Below are positions 44,472-54,204 of a stretch of 64,000 nucleotides of DNA, piece after piece. A model generated the notes under the pieces. It saw only the letters and a list, made by a program, of their open reading frames with translations. It was not told the origin of the DNA and ran no database searches. Origin of the DNA: Chrysaora quinquecirrha (lineage: Eukaryota; Cnidaria; Scyphozoa; Semaeostomeae; Pelagiidae). Location: contig JACTAT010000048.1 in the NCBI GenBank assembly GCA_014526335.1, positions 3,728,353 through 3,792,352 on the forward strand, in the 5' to 3' direction. The position numbers and the translations under genes are program-made. Position 1 is the stretch's first letter. Each line of letters starts with the position of its first letter.

Positions 44472-45511
44472 TCACATTGCACAACATTTATAACTGAACA
44501 GGGAAGTCAACTGCTGACAATGTTGGTCTATGCTCTTAGAGAAGACGATAACGTCATCAAAATAACATAAGCACACTTCATAAGCAAGACCTGACAGAAC
44601 AGTGCCTATGGCACGTGAAAAAGTAGCAGGTGCAGTAGAAAGCCCATATGGCATGCACAGAAATTCATACAGACCACTATGTGTCATAAAAGCTGTTTTT
44701 TCCCTGTCCTCTGGGCTCATGCTGACTTGCCAATAGCCGCTACGAAGATCTAATGTGCTAAAGAGGCTATACCCATTTAATGTATCAAGGAGATCATCCA
44801 CCCTATGGAGGGGGTTGGCATCCTGTTTGGTCACCACGTTCAATTAGCGGTAGTCAATGCAAAAGCGGAAGGAGCCATCCTCCTTTTTGACAAGGACTAT
44901 GAGTGAGGACTCAGGACTAGTGCTAGGTTGAATGACCCCCTGGGAAAGCATTTCAGCTACCTGCTTATCAACCACGGCACGATAATGGTATGGCAGGCGC
45001 CTAGGGTATTGTCTCATGGGGGATGAGTCTCCTGTTTGGATGGTGAGTGGTGGCTGTAGTGTGGCCTGGATTATTGCTAAAAACATCAGGAAAGGCTAGC
45101 AAGGTATCTGAAATCTTCTCCCTATCCCTGACTAGTAATGTGGGACAAACTGCTGCCTGTAGTTCTGCCAAAGTGTTGTCTGCCACTGTGGAGGTACTGC
45201 TAACACTAGCACAAACTGAGGACTGTGAAGATGGTTAGATAGACTCTACACCAGGGAAAAATGGAGCAATTTTCTGATCTGCTTGCAACTCTACACTGGA
45301 TTTAGAAGGATTCATGATTCTGATAGGAACTTTACTAGAATGCACCTGACCTAATGTGTATGCCGTAAGATAAGCCTGGTCTTCAGAGTCGGTTAAACTA
45401 CACACAAGGCCTAGTTGCTTGGAGTAACCTCTTGGGACCTTGGCCTGAAGAATGCACTCGGATCTAGGTGGAGTCAGAGAAATTGGCCCTTTGCAGGACG
45501 ACTGTATAAAA
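44472..45511 (-). pseudogene. Ty3/Gypsy pol: linker and reverse transcriptase (right part of split element)
   Basis: Minus-strand pieces read 'SPESSLIVLVKKEDGSFRF' plus 'CIDYR', then an in-frame TAA, then 'PLHRVDDLLDTLNGYSLFS', 'TLDLRSGYWQVSM' (first catalytic D), 'PYGLSTAPATF' and 'CYFDDVIVFS' (YFDD; most Gypsy have YLDD/YVDD). The frame stops at 44472 just after the catalytic motif; thumb, RNase H and integrase are missing. Upstream, frames 45001-45186 and 45235-45540 carry the region between protease and RT with a shift near 45050. The element is interrupted at 45512-45519 by the alpha-kinase cassette and continues at 48012. Confidence 0.85.
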
Positions 45512-45519
45512 ACAGGTGT

Positions 45520-45772
45520 ATGGTGGCCGAGGACTGCCATCGCAAGTTTTGTTTTTTTTTTTAATTTGCATTTATCTTTTTTTTATTTTTAACCAATTTT
45601 TTTATTTCCACACTAAAATTTTTATTTTGTAAAAAAAATAAACGAAATAAAAAAAAAGATTTAAAATAAAAATTAAAATGAAATAAAATAAATGAAAATT
45701 TTTAAATAAAAAATTAATTCAGAAAATTAAATATAAAAAAAAATAAAAACATTTTTATCCGCGTGGCCGAGG
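45520..45772 (+). repeat. Left inverted repeat of the alpha-kinase element
   Basis: Starts and ends with the GTGGCCGAGG motif and is A/T homopolymer-rich between. Pairs with 47758-48011. Confidence 0.9.
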
Positions 45773-45908
45773 ACTGCCAAAACCTCGTTCCGGCGTACAG
45801 CTGCCAAAACCTCGTTTTCTCGCTTTTGGCGGCTTTTGCCAAAACCGCCAAAACATTTTCTGTGTGCGATGGTGTGTGTGGAATCATGCCTATTATGGGA
45901 TATTGAAG

Positions 45909-47288
45909 ATGGCGGAGAAATGGAAGAACCTCAAGAAGATGATGGAAACGAAAAGAGACATCAACAAAAGGAAAGAAAAGCCGAAGAACGTTGTTAAGGC
46001 AGATGAGCTTACTGTACAACGACTCTCAACCAATGTTTCAGGAAAAGCTCAAAAATACTGCAGGATAGGGCCTCGTGAATTTGTCCCATACAGGAAGGAT
46101 GACATCACTTTTGAAGGTATTAAGTCAGCTTGTCAAGATTACTTTTCTTCCAAAATGGATGTTGACAAAGTGATAGATATTGTTGCCAGTGAACAAGGGC
46201 CGTCCTGTTCCTCATTGCAACAGGTGCCTGACCTTAAATTAATCCACATCAGATTTGTGTCCAAGCCTGCAAGTGCCATAAGTGATGATGAAGAGTACGA
46301 TTTCCCAAGTATGCAGATGAAAAAGAGAAAAACAGCATTTCCCATGCACTATGGAAAGTTCAGACAACAGTCAAATAGCTCAAAACAGTTCAAGAGTTCT
46401 TCTATTCAATTGAAATCCAAGCAAGTTGACACTGATTGTAGTAGAAGCCAGGCAAACTTTACTACAAGTATAGCAACTGCCAGCCCAGCAACCGGTGGAG
46501 GTAAAATCTACCCCAAAAGCCTATCTATTGTGGATATGCTAAGGTTGGGGAAAGTAGTTGAATGTCCTAATAATCTCAAAACCCTTGATGTTTTCAAATT
46601 TAAGATTGAGGGAATGATCTGGTCAACTCTCCCTGAGAAAGTTGAGTTTAACATTGAGGCAGAGGCGTTTGGAGAAGGAGGTTTCAGGCAGGCCTTCAAA
46701 GCAACAAGCACATCACCCAGTTTCAGTGGAAAATGGGTTATCAAAAGGTATCTCCCCAGCACAATGGAAGTTATACAGCAATTAGGACAGACCACAGAAG
46801 CCCACACAAGAAAGGTGGTTCAGATGCATGCCTTGGCCAAAAATTTTACAGATACCTTTTCTTCAAGGGTGAAAAGTGTATGCAAGGTTGAGTTTGGTCA
46901 GGTACCTGCATACTGTGAAGTTTTCCTTGCAAAGCAGGATGAAGAATGGGTGTCTGTTGAGCCATACATAGGAGGAAGTTTTGTCAAATACATAAACAAT
47001 ACTGGAATTGTTACTGAGAGCCTAGAATCAACCGACGTTTGTAAGAAGGTGGAATGTTTGGCACATTATTCATATGAAAAATCTAAGAAAGAACTTATGT
47101 TATTGGATATTCAAGGCAGTGGTTATACCCTGTATGACCCTGAGATTGCGTCCTCTGCACCAACAGAAGGTGGAGAGCATCTGTTTTGTGCCTGCAATCT
47201 TAGCAATGTTGCAATAAACACTTTTCTCACAAACCATAAATGTAATTATTATTGCCAAATAACAGGACTACAAAATTTGAAAAACTGA
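45909..47288 (+). CDS. Alpha-kinase (atypical Ser/Thr protein kinase), intronless, 459 aa
   Basis: The first ATG (45909, MAEKWKNLKK) opens an unbroken frame; codons upstream to 45864 lack ATG. Residues 1-205 are basic and low in complexity (nuclear-localisation-like 'KKRKTA'). The alpha-kinase domain covers about 210-455: 'AFGEGGFRQAFKAT' (Gly-rich turn), 'GKWVIKRYLPS' (the ATP-binding Lys), 'VEPYIGGSFVKYINNTG', 'LAHYSYEKSKKELMLLDIQG' (Asp and Gln of the D-x-QG catalytic motif), 'YTLYDPEIAS', and the zinc-binding 'FLTNHKCNYYCQ' (H, C, C). All key residues I can name are present, so it should be active. Alpha-kinases phosphorylate Ser/Thr, often in helical proteins such as myosin heavy chain or eEF2. 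Intronless structure inside a mobile cassette suggests capture, perhaps via RNA. Substrate unknown. Confidence 0.9.
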   Translation: MAEKWKNLKKMMETKRDINKRKEKPKNVVKADELTVQRLSTNVSGKAQKYCRIGPREFVPYRKDDITFEGIKSACQDYFSSKMDVDKVIDIVASEQGPSCSSLQQVPDLKLIHIRFVSKPASAISDDEEYDFPSMQMKKRKTAFPMHYGKFRQQSNSSKQFKSSSIQLKSKQVDTDCSRSQANFTTSIATASPATGGGKIYPKSLSIVDMLRLGKVVECPNNLKTLDVFKFKIEGMIWSTLPEKVEFNIEAEAFGEGGFRQAFKATSTSPSFSGKWVIKRYLPSTMEVIQQLGQTTEAHTRKVVQMHALAKNFTDTFSSRVKSVCKVEFGQVPAYCEVFLAKQDEEWVSVEPYIGGSFVKYINNTGIVTESLESTDVCKKVECLAHYSYEKSKKELMLLDIQGSGYTLYDPEIASSAPTEGGEHLFCACNLSNVAINTFLTNHKCNYYCQITGLQNLKN

Positions 47289-47385
47289 ACGTCACTAAAA
47301 ATGCACGAAAAAGGATGTACATCAGATGGTTTAAATAAACTGGTAGGTATACTTATAATATGTTCTGTTTCAATGTTAAATACAT

Positions 47386-47537
47386 TTGCATACAATTTTG
47401 AGGTAAAATAGTTTGTGGGTCCGGTACTAATGCTTCAAATTGATCCCTAAGGTTTCTTTCCAAATAGTCATCACTGGCATCAAATATATTTGAATGCAAT
47501 GCCACCTCTTCTAATTGATCTTCTGTAACAATTTTCT
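47386..47537 (-). other. Candidate antisense exon inside the kinase element
   Basis: On the minus strand an acceptor TTTTTTTATTTCAG precedes an open stretch with 'EKIVTEDQLEEVALHSNIFD' ending in a stop near 47353. It has a credible amphipathic composition but no known family and no visible upstream exon. Confidence 0.25.
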
Positions 47538-47757
47538 CTGAAATAAAAAAAGCAAAGGTTTGAAAGGAAAGAAGCACAATTTTACAGCAGACAACACAAT
47601 ATGATCAGATGCATCGGTGTAGGGGTACCTAAAAATAGGGGGCTGCCCGACAAAAAGCCCATTGTTTACTAACATTTTTGCCTGACTACGGGCAAAAGTT
47701 TGCCCAAGTAGGACTCATTTTCTAAAAATTTTTCAATGTTAGAAAATTTCATCCTGC

Positions 47758-48011
47758 CCTCGGCCACGCGGATAAAAATGTTTTTAATTTTTTTTATATT
47801 TAATTTTCTGAATTTATTTGTTATTTAAAAATTTTCATTTATTTTATTTCATTTTAATTTTTATTTCAAATCTTTTTTTTTATTTCGTTTCTTTTTTTTA
47901 CAAAATAAAAATTTTAGTGTGGGAATAAAAAAATTAGTTAAAAATAAAAAAAAAGATAAATGCAAATTAAAAAAAAAAACAAAACTTGCAATGGCAGTCC
48001 TCGGCCACCAT
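47758..48011 (-). repeat. Right inverted repeat of the alpha-kinase element
   Basis: Reverse complement of the left repeat with only a few mismatches and length changes in A/T runs. Confidence 0.9.
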
Positions 48012-48540
48012 ACAGGTGGAACCTCCCCTTTGGAAACACTAGAAGTGACGGAACAGTTGACTGATTTGGATCCAAGGGAGGGAACCCAAGGAGTTAAAGG
48101 AGTACTACCATGGGGACCCTGTAGAGAATACAAATACTGACTAAAAGTTAACTGTAAATGATAAGATGCAATAAAATCCCATCCCATAACGCATTGTAAA
48201 GGCTGTAACACATTATCACAAACAAGAAAACACACATAAACACAAAATCACCAACAGGAAAAGAGAACTGGAGATCCACTACACCTGACAAGTGCAATGG
48301 CTCACCAGTTATAGAAATGCATGAGTTGGAAACACTTTGCAGCTTGGGAGGGGTAATGTTTTGCTGTGTACAGTTGTCAAAAATGTTTTGATACACATCC
48401 AAGCCCAAATTAGATTGTATCGACCCCATGTTGACAAGTGCAGATAACTGTACACTGTAAAAACATGAGGGGTTGGCTAGGGACTGATTCACCGAGGGGA
48501 GCAGAAGCAGTTCCAACAGCAAAAATAGAGGGGTGCTCAA
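48012..48540 (-). pseudogene. Ty3/Gypsy protease region (left part of split element)
   Basis: Minus-strand frames carry a retropepsin-like segment 'VQLSALVNMGSIQSNLG', where the family consensus is LVDTGS. The catalytic Asp codon reads AAC and the next Thr codon ATG, both explicable by C-to-T type changes. After a frameshift near 48200, 'CVMGWDFIASYHLQL' gives the usual hydrophobic 'iLG.Df' end of the protease. The frame runs to the insertion point of the alpha-kinase element and resumes at 45511. Confidence 0.7.
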
Positions 48541-48599
48541 CGTGCCAACCTAGCGAGGCACCCCTTGATAGTTTAAAAAAAACTTACGGCTTTGATTTT

Positions 48600-49525
48600 G
48601 TTGCAACGGAGAGATAGCAGAAGTGGGAGATCCTACGAAACCATTATTACTATCGTTCATTACATTGTTCGCACAGTTCTGGCCAACATGGCCCCATCCA
48701 GCGCAAAGTGAGATCTTGGGGCGTCTTTTCTTTTTCGACAGAATCGGACGATGTGGCCTTCTTCGCCGCAGTAGAAACAGCGTACAGAGGAGCGATAAGC
48801 TTGCCAATTTTTTGCGATCGGTACTGCCGCCGTGGCTGGAAATTGCAGCAATCAGCATGGCCTGTCAATCAGCAATTTGGCCAAGAAGGCCATTTACATT
48901 ATCGAGTTGACTTTGTTGCCTTTCTAGCTGTTGTTGTTGTTGTAGACGGTCAGGCTTGACCGGTGGGGCAGCAACCGCAGCACATGTTGCGTTTTTTTGC
49001 AGCAAACTCTTCAACCCACGAAACCGTTGGGCAAAAGTGGTCATAACAGCCAAAGTGGGCGTTGGGTCGTGCTCAAGAAGCTTGAGTTGCATGTCACTTG
49101 GGAGCCCCTTTAGGAATTGCCGGCGCAAGAGAGCATCAAAGGCAGTTAGCAAAAGGTCCGATTCTTTGAGGCGCCAAAGAAAAAGGTTCGGATCCTCGGC
49201 TGGTCGTAGGCTCTGTTCTTCGAACTCCCGATAATGGTGTTCTCGGTCAGTTGTGGGTGAAAAGCACCGTTTCAGGCTGGTGACTAAGCGATCCAAAGAG
49301 ACTTTATCATCGTTAGGCAGCGAATTGAAGAAAGGCAGGCCGTTTGATTAGCTGGGCGGCGTCGTCCCACTCATTCGCTAAGGCACAGTGTTGGAAATGT
49401 CTTAACCACAAACTAAAATCGCTTGAACTAAAGCGCTCTGGTACAATAAAACTCGGCATACCTGGGCTCCTGTCACCAATTTGTAACGTATTTTCCACAG
49501 CGGGTTCGGCAGGTATAGCCATAAG
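48600..49525 (-). pseudogene. Ty3/Gypsy gag with zinc knuckle
   Basis: Frames in order on the minus strand: 49519-49313 ('MAIPAEPAVENTL', 'SDFSLWLRHFQHCALANEW'), then after a shift 'VSLDRLVTSLKRCF', 'HYREFEEQSLRPAEDPNLFL', 'RRQFLKGLPSDMQLKLLE' (typical capsid helices), a Q-rich linker, and a CCHC knuckle 'CFYCGEEGHIVRFCRK' (C-X2-C-X4-H-X4-C) at about 48720-48790. Shifts near 49310 and 48860-48650 break it. Gag packages the element's RNA. Confidence 0.82.
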
Positions 49526-49789
49526 CAGAAACACCAAGAGAGATAGAGACTTCTGTGTTTTCTTCAGACTTATTTTAGAACTGAATTATATTTCATAACA
49601 CTTGATTTTAAACACAAACTATGATTTACATCAATCAACACATTTTACAGTAAAGAGGATATTACAGAGACAGCAAGCACAGTGTTACTAACATTACACC
49701 TTTACAGTACAACATTGACAGGAAACAATCCACACATACATGTACATGTTAAATTTTTACAGAAATCACAAGTCACAAATATTACATAC
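49526..49789. other. Flank of the Gypsy element, LTR not recognised
   Basis: AT-rich; a 5' LTR would be expected here (minus-strand element) but no matching second copy is in the window because the 3' end is deleted. Confidence 0.4.
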
Positions 49790-49963
49790 CTAAGTGCGCT
49801 TTGCATTTACTCCTCCAAAAAATATATTCCTTTCAACATGTTTGTTCACATTCTTATTACATTGCATCAAATTTAACACATCTTTTATATCTAACTTATT
49901 TAAAATATTAGCAAGAATGAAATCATTTGCGATTGTATTTTCAAAATCACAGATTTCTTCCAT
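49790..49963 (-). CDS. Small F-box-like protein (virus-like cluster)
   Basis: ATG at 49961-49963 opens a 57-residue frame with 'NDFILANILNKLDIKDVLNL' and 'MQCNKNVNKHV', which has the spacing of an F-box (hydrophobic-rich 'il..iL..L...D...l...ck.w'). F-boxes bind SKP1 in SCF ubiquitin ligases; several large DNA viruses carry them. The frame stays open upstream to 50038 without known similarity. Neighbouring minus-strand frames overlap head to tail as in viral genomes. The match is by pattern only. Confidence 0.3.
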   Translation of the reverse strand: MEEICDFENTIANDFILANILNKLDIKDVLNLMQCNKNVNKHVERNIFFGGVNAKRT

Positions 49964-50307
49964 TTTTGCAATGAACTCAACTAATTTTGAGCGCAATATA
50001 CGCAGGTTATATACAAGAAAAAATAATACAAATGTCAATCAATCAATTGTCAAAATGAATCAATTAGAAAAAGATATTAATCTCCATTGTAATAACAAAA
50101 GCATTGCCATATCTATTGTTCTTTTTTATGATTTTTTAAGTCTAAACTTCAGGTCAATATAAGAACTCCATTAGATACATTTGTAACGCAGTTATAATAA
50201 TTATCTCTCACCGAAATATCTCTCACTGAAATATCGTTATGTTTTCGCGTAATGTACATTAGCTGCTCATCAAAACTGCAGTTTACTTCATTATGTTTAT
50301 AATTTCT

Positions 50308-50559
50308 TCATGCCCCAACATTTATTTCTACCAACCAATCATTTACATTATACTCTGTCGGAATCACTACAACTGGAATGCCTTTTTCTTTATCATATTC
50401 ACCATAGTTAAAAGCTACTCTCCATCCATCAATTATTGGTAATGCGCGCAAATCATCTAGTTTCAATAAACTATCGTGTATCTTTAAATAATTAGAAAAG
50501 TTACTATCAAAATAACCTTGTAATAAAAATTCATCTTGATTGCTTCTAAACGAAGTCAT
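50308..50559 (-). CDS. Virus-like hypothetical protein, 83 aa
   Basis: ATG at 50557-50559 and stop near 50308. It contains 'LDDLRALPIIDGWRVAFNYG' and 'GIPVVVIPTEYNVNDWLVEI', a well-formed globular composition. Its ATG overlaps the TGA of the upstream frame (ATGA), typical of compact viral or Polinton-type genomes. No family recognised. It lies just outside the foldback at 50761-51020. Confidence 0.4.
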   Translation of the reverse strand: MTSFRSNQDEFLLQGYFDSNFSNYLKIHDSLLKLDDLRALPIIDGWRVAFNYGEYDKEKGIPVVVIPTEYNVNDWLVEINVGA

Positions 50560-50750
50560 ATTTCTCCAATGTTATATACTGCCGGATCAGTTGTAAATAA
50601 TAACTCAACTTTAAAAAATGAAGGATTAAATACTTTGTTTGTTGAAATATTGCGTAAAAATAAATTACACTGTAATTTATCAGTAAATGCATAATCTTTG
50701 AAGACAATCTGACTTGGTGAATATTTATTAATATTCCTTTTATATTAACT
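50556..50750 (-). pseudogene. Virus-like hypothetical protein fragment overlapping the next gene
   Basis: Minus-strand frame reading 'YSPSQIVFKDYAFTDKLQCN' and 'KVELLFTTDPAVYNIGEI', ending in the TGA shared with the following ATG. A shifted frame upstream ('LVLWYYQVKRVNIKG') probably belongs to the same gene. The style resembles capsid or minor virion proteins of Polinton-like elements, but the match is not specific. Confidence 0.35.
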
Positions 50751-50760
50751 CTTTTAACTT

Positions 50761-51020
50761 GATAATACCATAGTACCAGATTAGCCTTGGCAAGACAAGA
50801 TTCTTCCTCAGAATTCATCGCCTTCACAGGAACCATGTGACCTGTCTACCATCGCTGAACTTTTGCTAGAGTCCGGGAGGTTTAGGGATGCCATGGAGGA
50901 CTTACCTCCCGGACTCTAGCAAAAGTTCAGCGATGGTAGACAGGTCACATGGTTCCCGTGAAGGCGATGAATTCTTGGAGGAAGAATCTTGTCTTGCCAA
51001 GGCTAATCTGGTACTATGGT
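50761..51020. repeat. Foldback (long palindrome) A
   Basis: About 120-bp arms around a short centre near 50890; the arms contain 'CTGAACTTTTGCTAGAGTCC' and its complement. Starts TACCATAGTACCAGATTAGC and ends with the complement. Same family as the foldbacks at 52283, 61690 and the half copy at 29.9 kb, but a divergent subtype. Confidence 0.9.
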
Positions 51021-52265
51021 AAGCTGGCTGCTCATGTAGCAGGCTTAAAGTTAAAAAGCTAGTCTTATGAAATAAATATCATTAGCAAAATCAAAACAAT
51101 CATTGATTGAAGATACAAAACTATGGGTAAAATGTGGATATGTTCAGTTGAGTAAGGAGACCCAAGAAACTTAAATCTATTTGTCTGAGCTGAAAAATTG
51201 TTTATTGACAACAATCATCATAATCATCATAACCATCATCTTCATAATCACATCATCATCATAATCAGCATCATCACTACCATCATTGTCATTGTTATCA
51301 TCATCATCATAATCATCATCTCCGTAATTTTCATCATGCCATCTAAATCATATTAGACACCATCATCATCATCATCATCATCTCCACAATCATCACAAAT
51401 TCAATAATCGTTCCTTTCCTCCTATTCAACAGAAAACTCTAAAACTTCAATTTCAAATGCCCTTCATGAAAAAATGTTCTACTCACTAAATCTTGACTTT
51501 TTGGTGTTAGAACTCTGTCTTGTTCAAAGGAACCCAAAAAAATTTAGGCCTATTTGAGTTTCACTTCGTGTTTGTTTTGTTTACATTGCGTGCACAGTGA
51601 TTTAAAAATTTTCAACTGTGTTGTTAGTGGAAAAATTTTATGCGAAACTCGGAGAAAACACAACTCTTACCGTGGGGATTCGAAACTCATCAAAGCAAGA
51701 AATCTTCCTGAAGCCCGCAAGAATATGGGTAAGATTCCTCGTCAGATTGCAAAATAAATTCAAGCGTCTTTTCATCTGACCGGAAGAAAATCCAAAGAGT
51801 CTGGATGCGTGATAAATCATGGGAAATAATCGTGGAATCAACAGCAGAAATAATATCCAACTTTTTGAAGAAATTTTAGGAGACATTTACAGCAAGACTT
51901 CTGGGAAGAAAATCGAGTAGTTTTGCATATTTCCTCCATTTGAAATACTGAGATAATTTTAGGCCGAATGCGAGCTCAATAACATAGAAAAATACTTCCG
52001 CAGGACAAAAGAATCACTGTGCGTGTGGTGAGAGGAACAATAGATGGCCGCCATGAAAATCAAAACTTTTTTGAGCCGAGAGAAAATCGAAATTTTAACC
52101 AACTTATAGGTTTCAAAACGCTTAGCAAAATCTTAAAAACAGTGTCCGGCCAGAAACGGGATCGATTAAAAAAAGAAGCGCATTTCTAGCTGGCCTAGGG
52201 AAAAAGCCTTTGCTGTTGAATCGAAAAGTGAGCCATAACAATGGAAAACCTGATTTGCATAATAA
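51021..52265 (+). repeat. Terminal-repeat unit A of the Polinton-like family
   Basis: Hairpin CTGCTCATGTAGCAG, then CAT microsatellite (51220-51390), then a ~860-bp body that is repeated at 53040-53935 and, inverted, at 59690-59945 and beyond. Shared landmarks: 'TTTGTTTTGTTTACATTGCG', 'ATGGCCGCCAT', 'CCAACTTATAGGTTTCAAAA', 'GGGATCGATTAAA', 'CCTGATTTGCAT'. It lies in direct tandem with the left end of the next element. Confidence 0.85.
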
Positions 52266-52282
52266 GAAGATTAGTAATAGAG

Positions 52283-52824
52283 ATGCCTTTTAACTTGCTG
52301 CCTTTTAACTTGCAGTCTTCTGAACTTTCGCTAGAGTCCGGGGAGGTTGTGGGATGCCATGGGGAGCTAACCTCCCCGGACTCTAGCGAAAGTTCAGAAG
52401 ACTGGGGAGTTAAAAGGCAGCAAGTTAAAAGGCAGCTGAGTGGTATCTTGTCTTTCCAAGGCTAAACTGGTACTAATATTCACCCGCATCGCGGGTGTCA
52501 AGGTAAAAACTCACCCGCATCGCGGGTGTCAAGGTAAAAAGCTCGCCCGCATCGCGGGCGTCAAGTTAAAAAGCTAGTCTACTTGTAATGGTAAATACAT
52601 GAGAGAATTGATAAAAGGGTATTGATAACTGTGGACAAAATTGATAATTGATAACTGTGGACAAAAAAAGAACATCATCATCATAGTTATCATCACCGTC
52701 AAAATTATCATTATTGCCAACATTATAATCACCATTAGAATCATCCTCATCCTCATCATCATTATCAGTACCATCCTTATCATAATCATCGTCAGATCAT
52801 CATCATCATCATCATCACCATCAC

Positions 52825-52862
<38 letters not shown>

Positions 52863-53935
52863 TCTTCATCATCATTATGACCATACCATAGTGAGCAAGT
52901 GGCGAGGGATATCTCTGACTGTGCTCTGTCAACTTAAACAAAATGTTTATGACCTGTCTGCACTTAATTAAAATCCTATCTTCTGCAAAATTAGGTACTC
53001 CTGGTCCTGTGTAAATTCAATACTCCTTCCTTTTCTCATGTCCAACAGAAAACTCCAAAACTTCAATTTCAAACGACCTTCATAAAAAAATATTCTAGTC
53101 ACTTAATCTCGACTTTTTTGTATTTGAGATCTGACTTTTTGAAGGAAGGCAAAAAATATTTAGGCCTATTTGAGTTTCATTACGTGTTTGTTTTGTTTAC
53201 ATTGCGTGCACAGTGGTTTTATTTTTAACTGTGTTATTAGTGGAAAAATTTTAGAGGAAAACTGAGAGGAAAACGCAACTCTTACCGTGGGGATTTCTGA
53301 AGCTTGTCAAAGCAAGAACTCTTCTTAAAACCCGAAAGAATATGGGCAAGATCCTCGTATGATTCCAAAATAAATCAACGTGTCTTTTGATTTGTTTTTC
53401 CTCTGAGGGGAAGAAAATCCAAAGACAGGACAAAAGAGTCGGGATGCGTGATAAATCTTGAGAATATTCGTGGAATCATCAGCAGAAATAATGTCCAACT
53501 TGCTGCAGAAATTTTAGGAGAATTTTACAGCAAGACTTTTGAGTAAAAATCGAGTAAATTTTGAATGTTTCCTCCATTTGAAATACTGAATAATTTTAGC
53601 TTCAATTTCAGCTCATGTCAACATTAACTGAGCAATTAGGAGAAAACTTCCGCAGGACAAAAGAATCACTGTGCGTGCAGTGAAGGGAACACAATAGATG
53701 GCCGCCATCAAAATCAAAACTTTTTCGAACCGCGAGAAAATCGAAATTTTAACCAACTTATAGGTTTCAAAACGCTTAGCAAAATCTTTAAACAGTATCC
53801 GGCCAGAAACGGGATCGATTAAAGAAAAAGCGCATCTCTAGGTGGCCCAGGAAAAGCCTTTTCGGTTGAATCGTTTATAAGGCTCAGTACGGGGAGCAGA
53901 ACAATGGTCAACCTGATTTGCATTTAAGCATATTA
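52283..53935 (+). repeat. Left complex terminal inverted repeat
   Basis: Foldback 52283-52482 (outer ~60 bp of one arm seem lost), three hairpin units 52484-52570, CAT microsatellite 52660-52880, body 52880-53935. Open frames within the CAT tract are artefacts. Confidence 0.85.
52484..52570. repeat. Three tandem GC hairpin units (left)
   Basis: CACCCGCATCGCGGGTG twice and CGCCCGCATCGCGGGCG once, each followed by TCAAGGTAAAAA-like spacer, ~30-bp period. The outermost stem pair changes A-T to G-C in a compensated way. Mirror set at 61614-61700. Confidence 0.85.
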
Positions 53936-53989
53936 GTATTATCTTCACAACTTTTATATAATACATCAAGATTTCTCTGCTCCTTGAAA

Positions 53990-54204
53990 TCAAAGTTGCT
54001 TTGTTAAGTTCTTCCAGATAATAAATTTGGCTCAATAATATTACATCTAAGTGAATATACCTCGGGTAGGTTGCTAAATAAATTATTTGCTGGATCCAAT
54101 GGAAAGCCCCTCTCCATTTCTTTACGAGTTAGAACTGGATAATTTTGATAGTATAAAGGTATACTACTTTCCCCTGCTGCCAAATTTGTCCAAAAATAAA
54201 ATGT
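53990..54204 (-). pseudogene. Capsid-like protein fragment of the Polinton-like element
   Basis: A minus-strand frame reads 'SIPLYYQNYPVLTRKEMERG', then 'FSNLPEVYSLRCNIIEPNLL' and a stop. An 'lP..y.l.CdiIep.ll' block is recurrent in Polinton and related virus-like structural proteins, which supports a virion-protein origin. The frame is cut by the inner edge of the left terminal repeat, so the C-terminal part is missing. Confidence 0.4.

Larger units (their letters stand above)
45520..48011 (+). mobile_element. Inverted-repeat element carrying an alpha-kinase gene
   Basis: 254-bp near-perfect inverted repeats (45520-45772 and 47758-48011) begin ATGGTGGCCGAGGACTGCCA and are extremely AT-rich inside. 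Each is closed by a second copy of GTGGCCGAGG. The flanks show ACAGGTGT (45512-45519) and ACAGGTGG (48012-48019): 7 identical bases, 8 with one mismatch, as expected for a target-site duplication. The Gypsy protease-RT reading frame is continuous if the insert and one duplicate are ignored. The only long gene inside is an alpha-kinase; no transposase is visible. An 8-bp duplication would fit hAT- or P-like transposases acting in trans (inference). Confidence 0.85.

Noticed and set aside
52574..52880. Open frames of Ser/Ile/Met runs in the CAT/ATG tracts (also 61359-61601)
   Set aside because: They are trinucleotide microsatellite read-through and are present on both strands.
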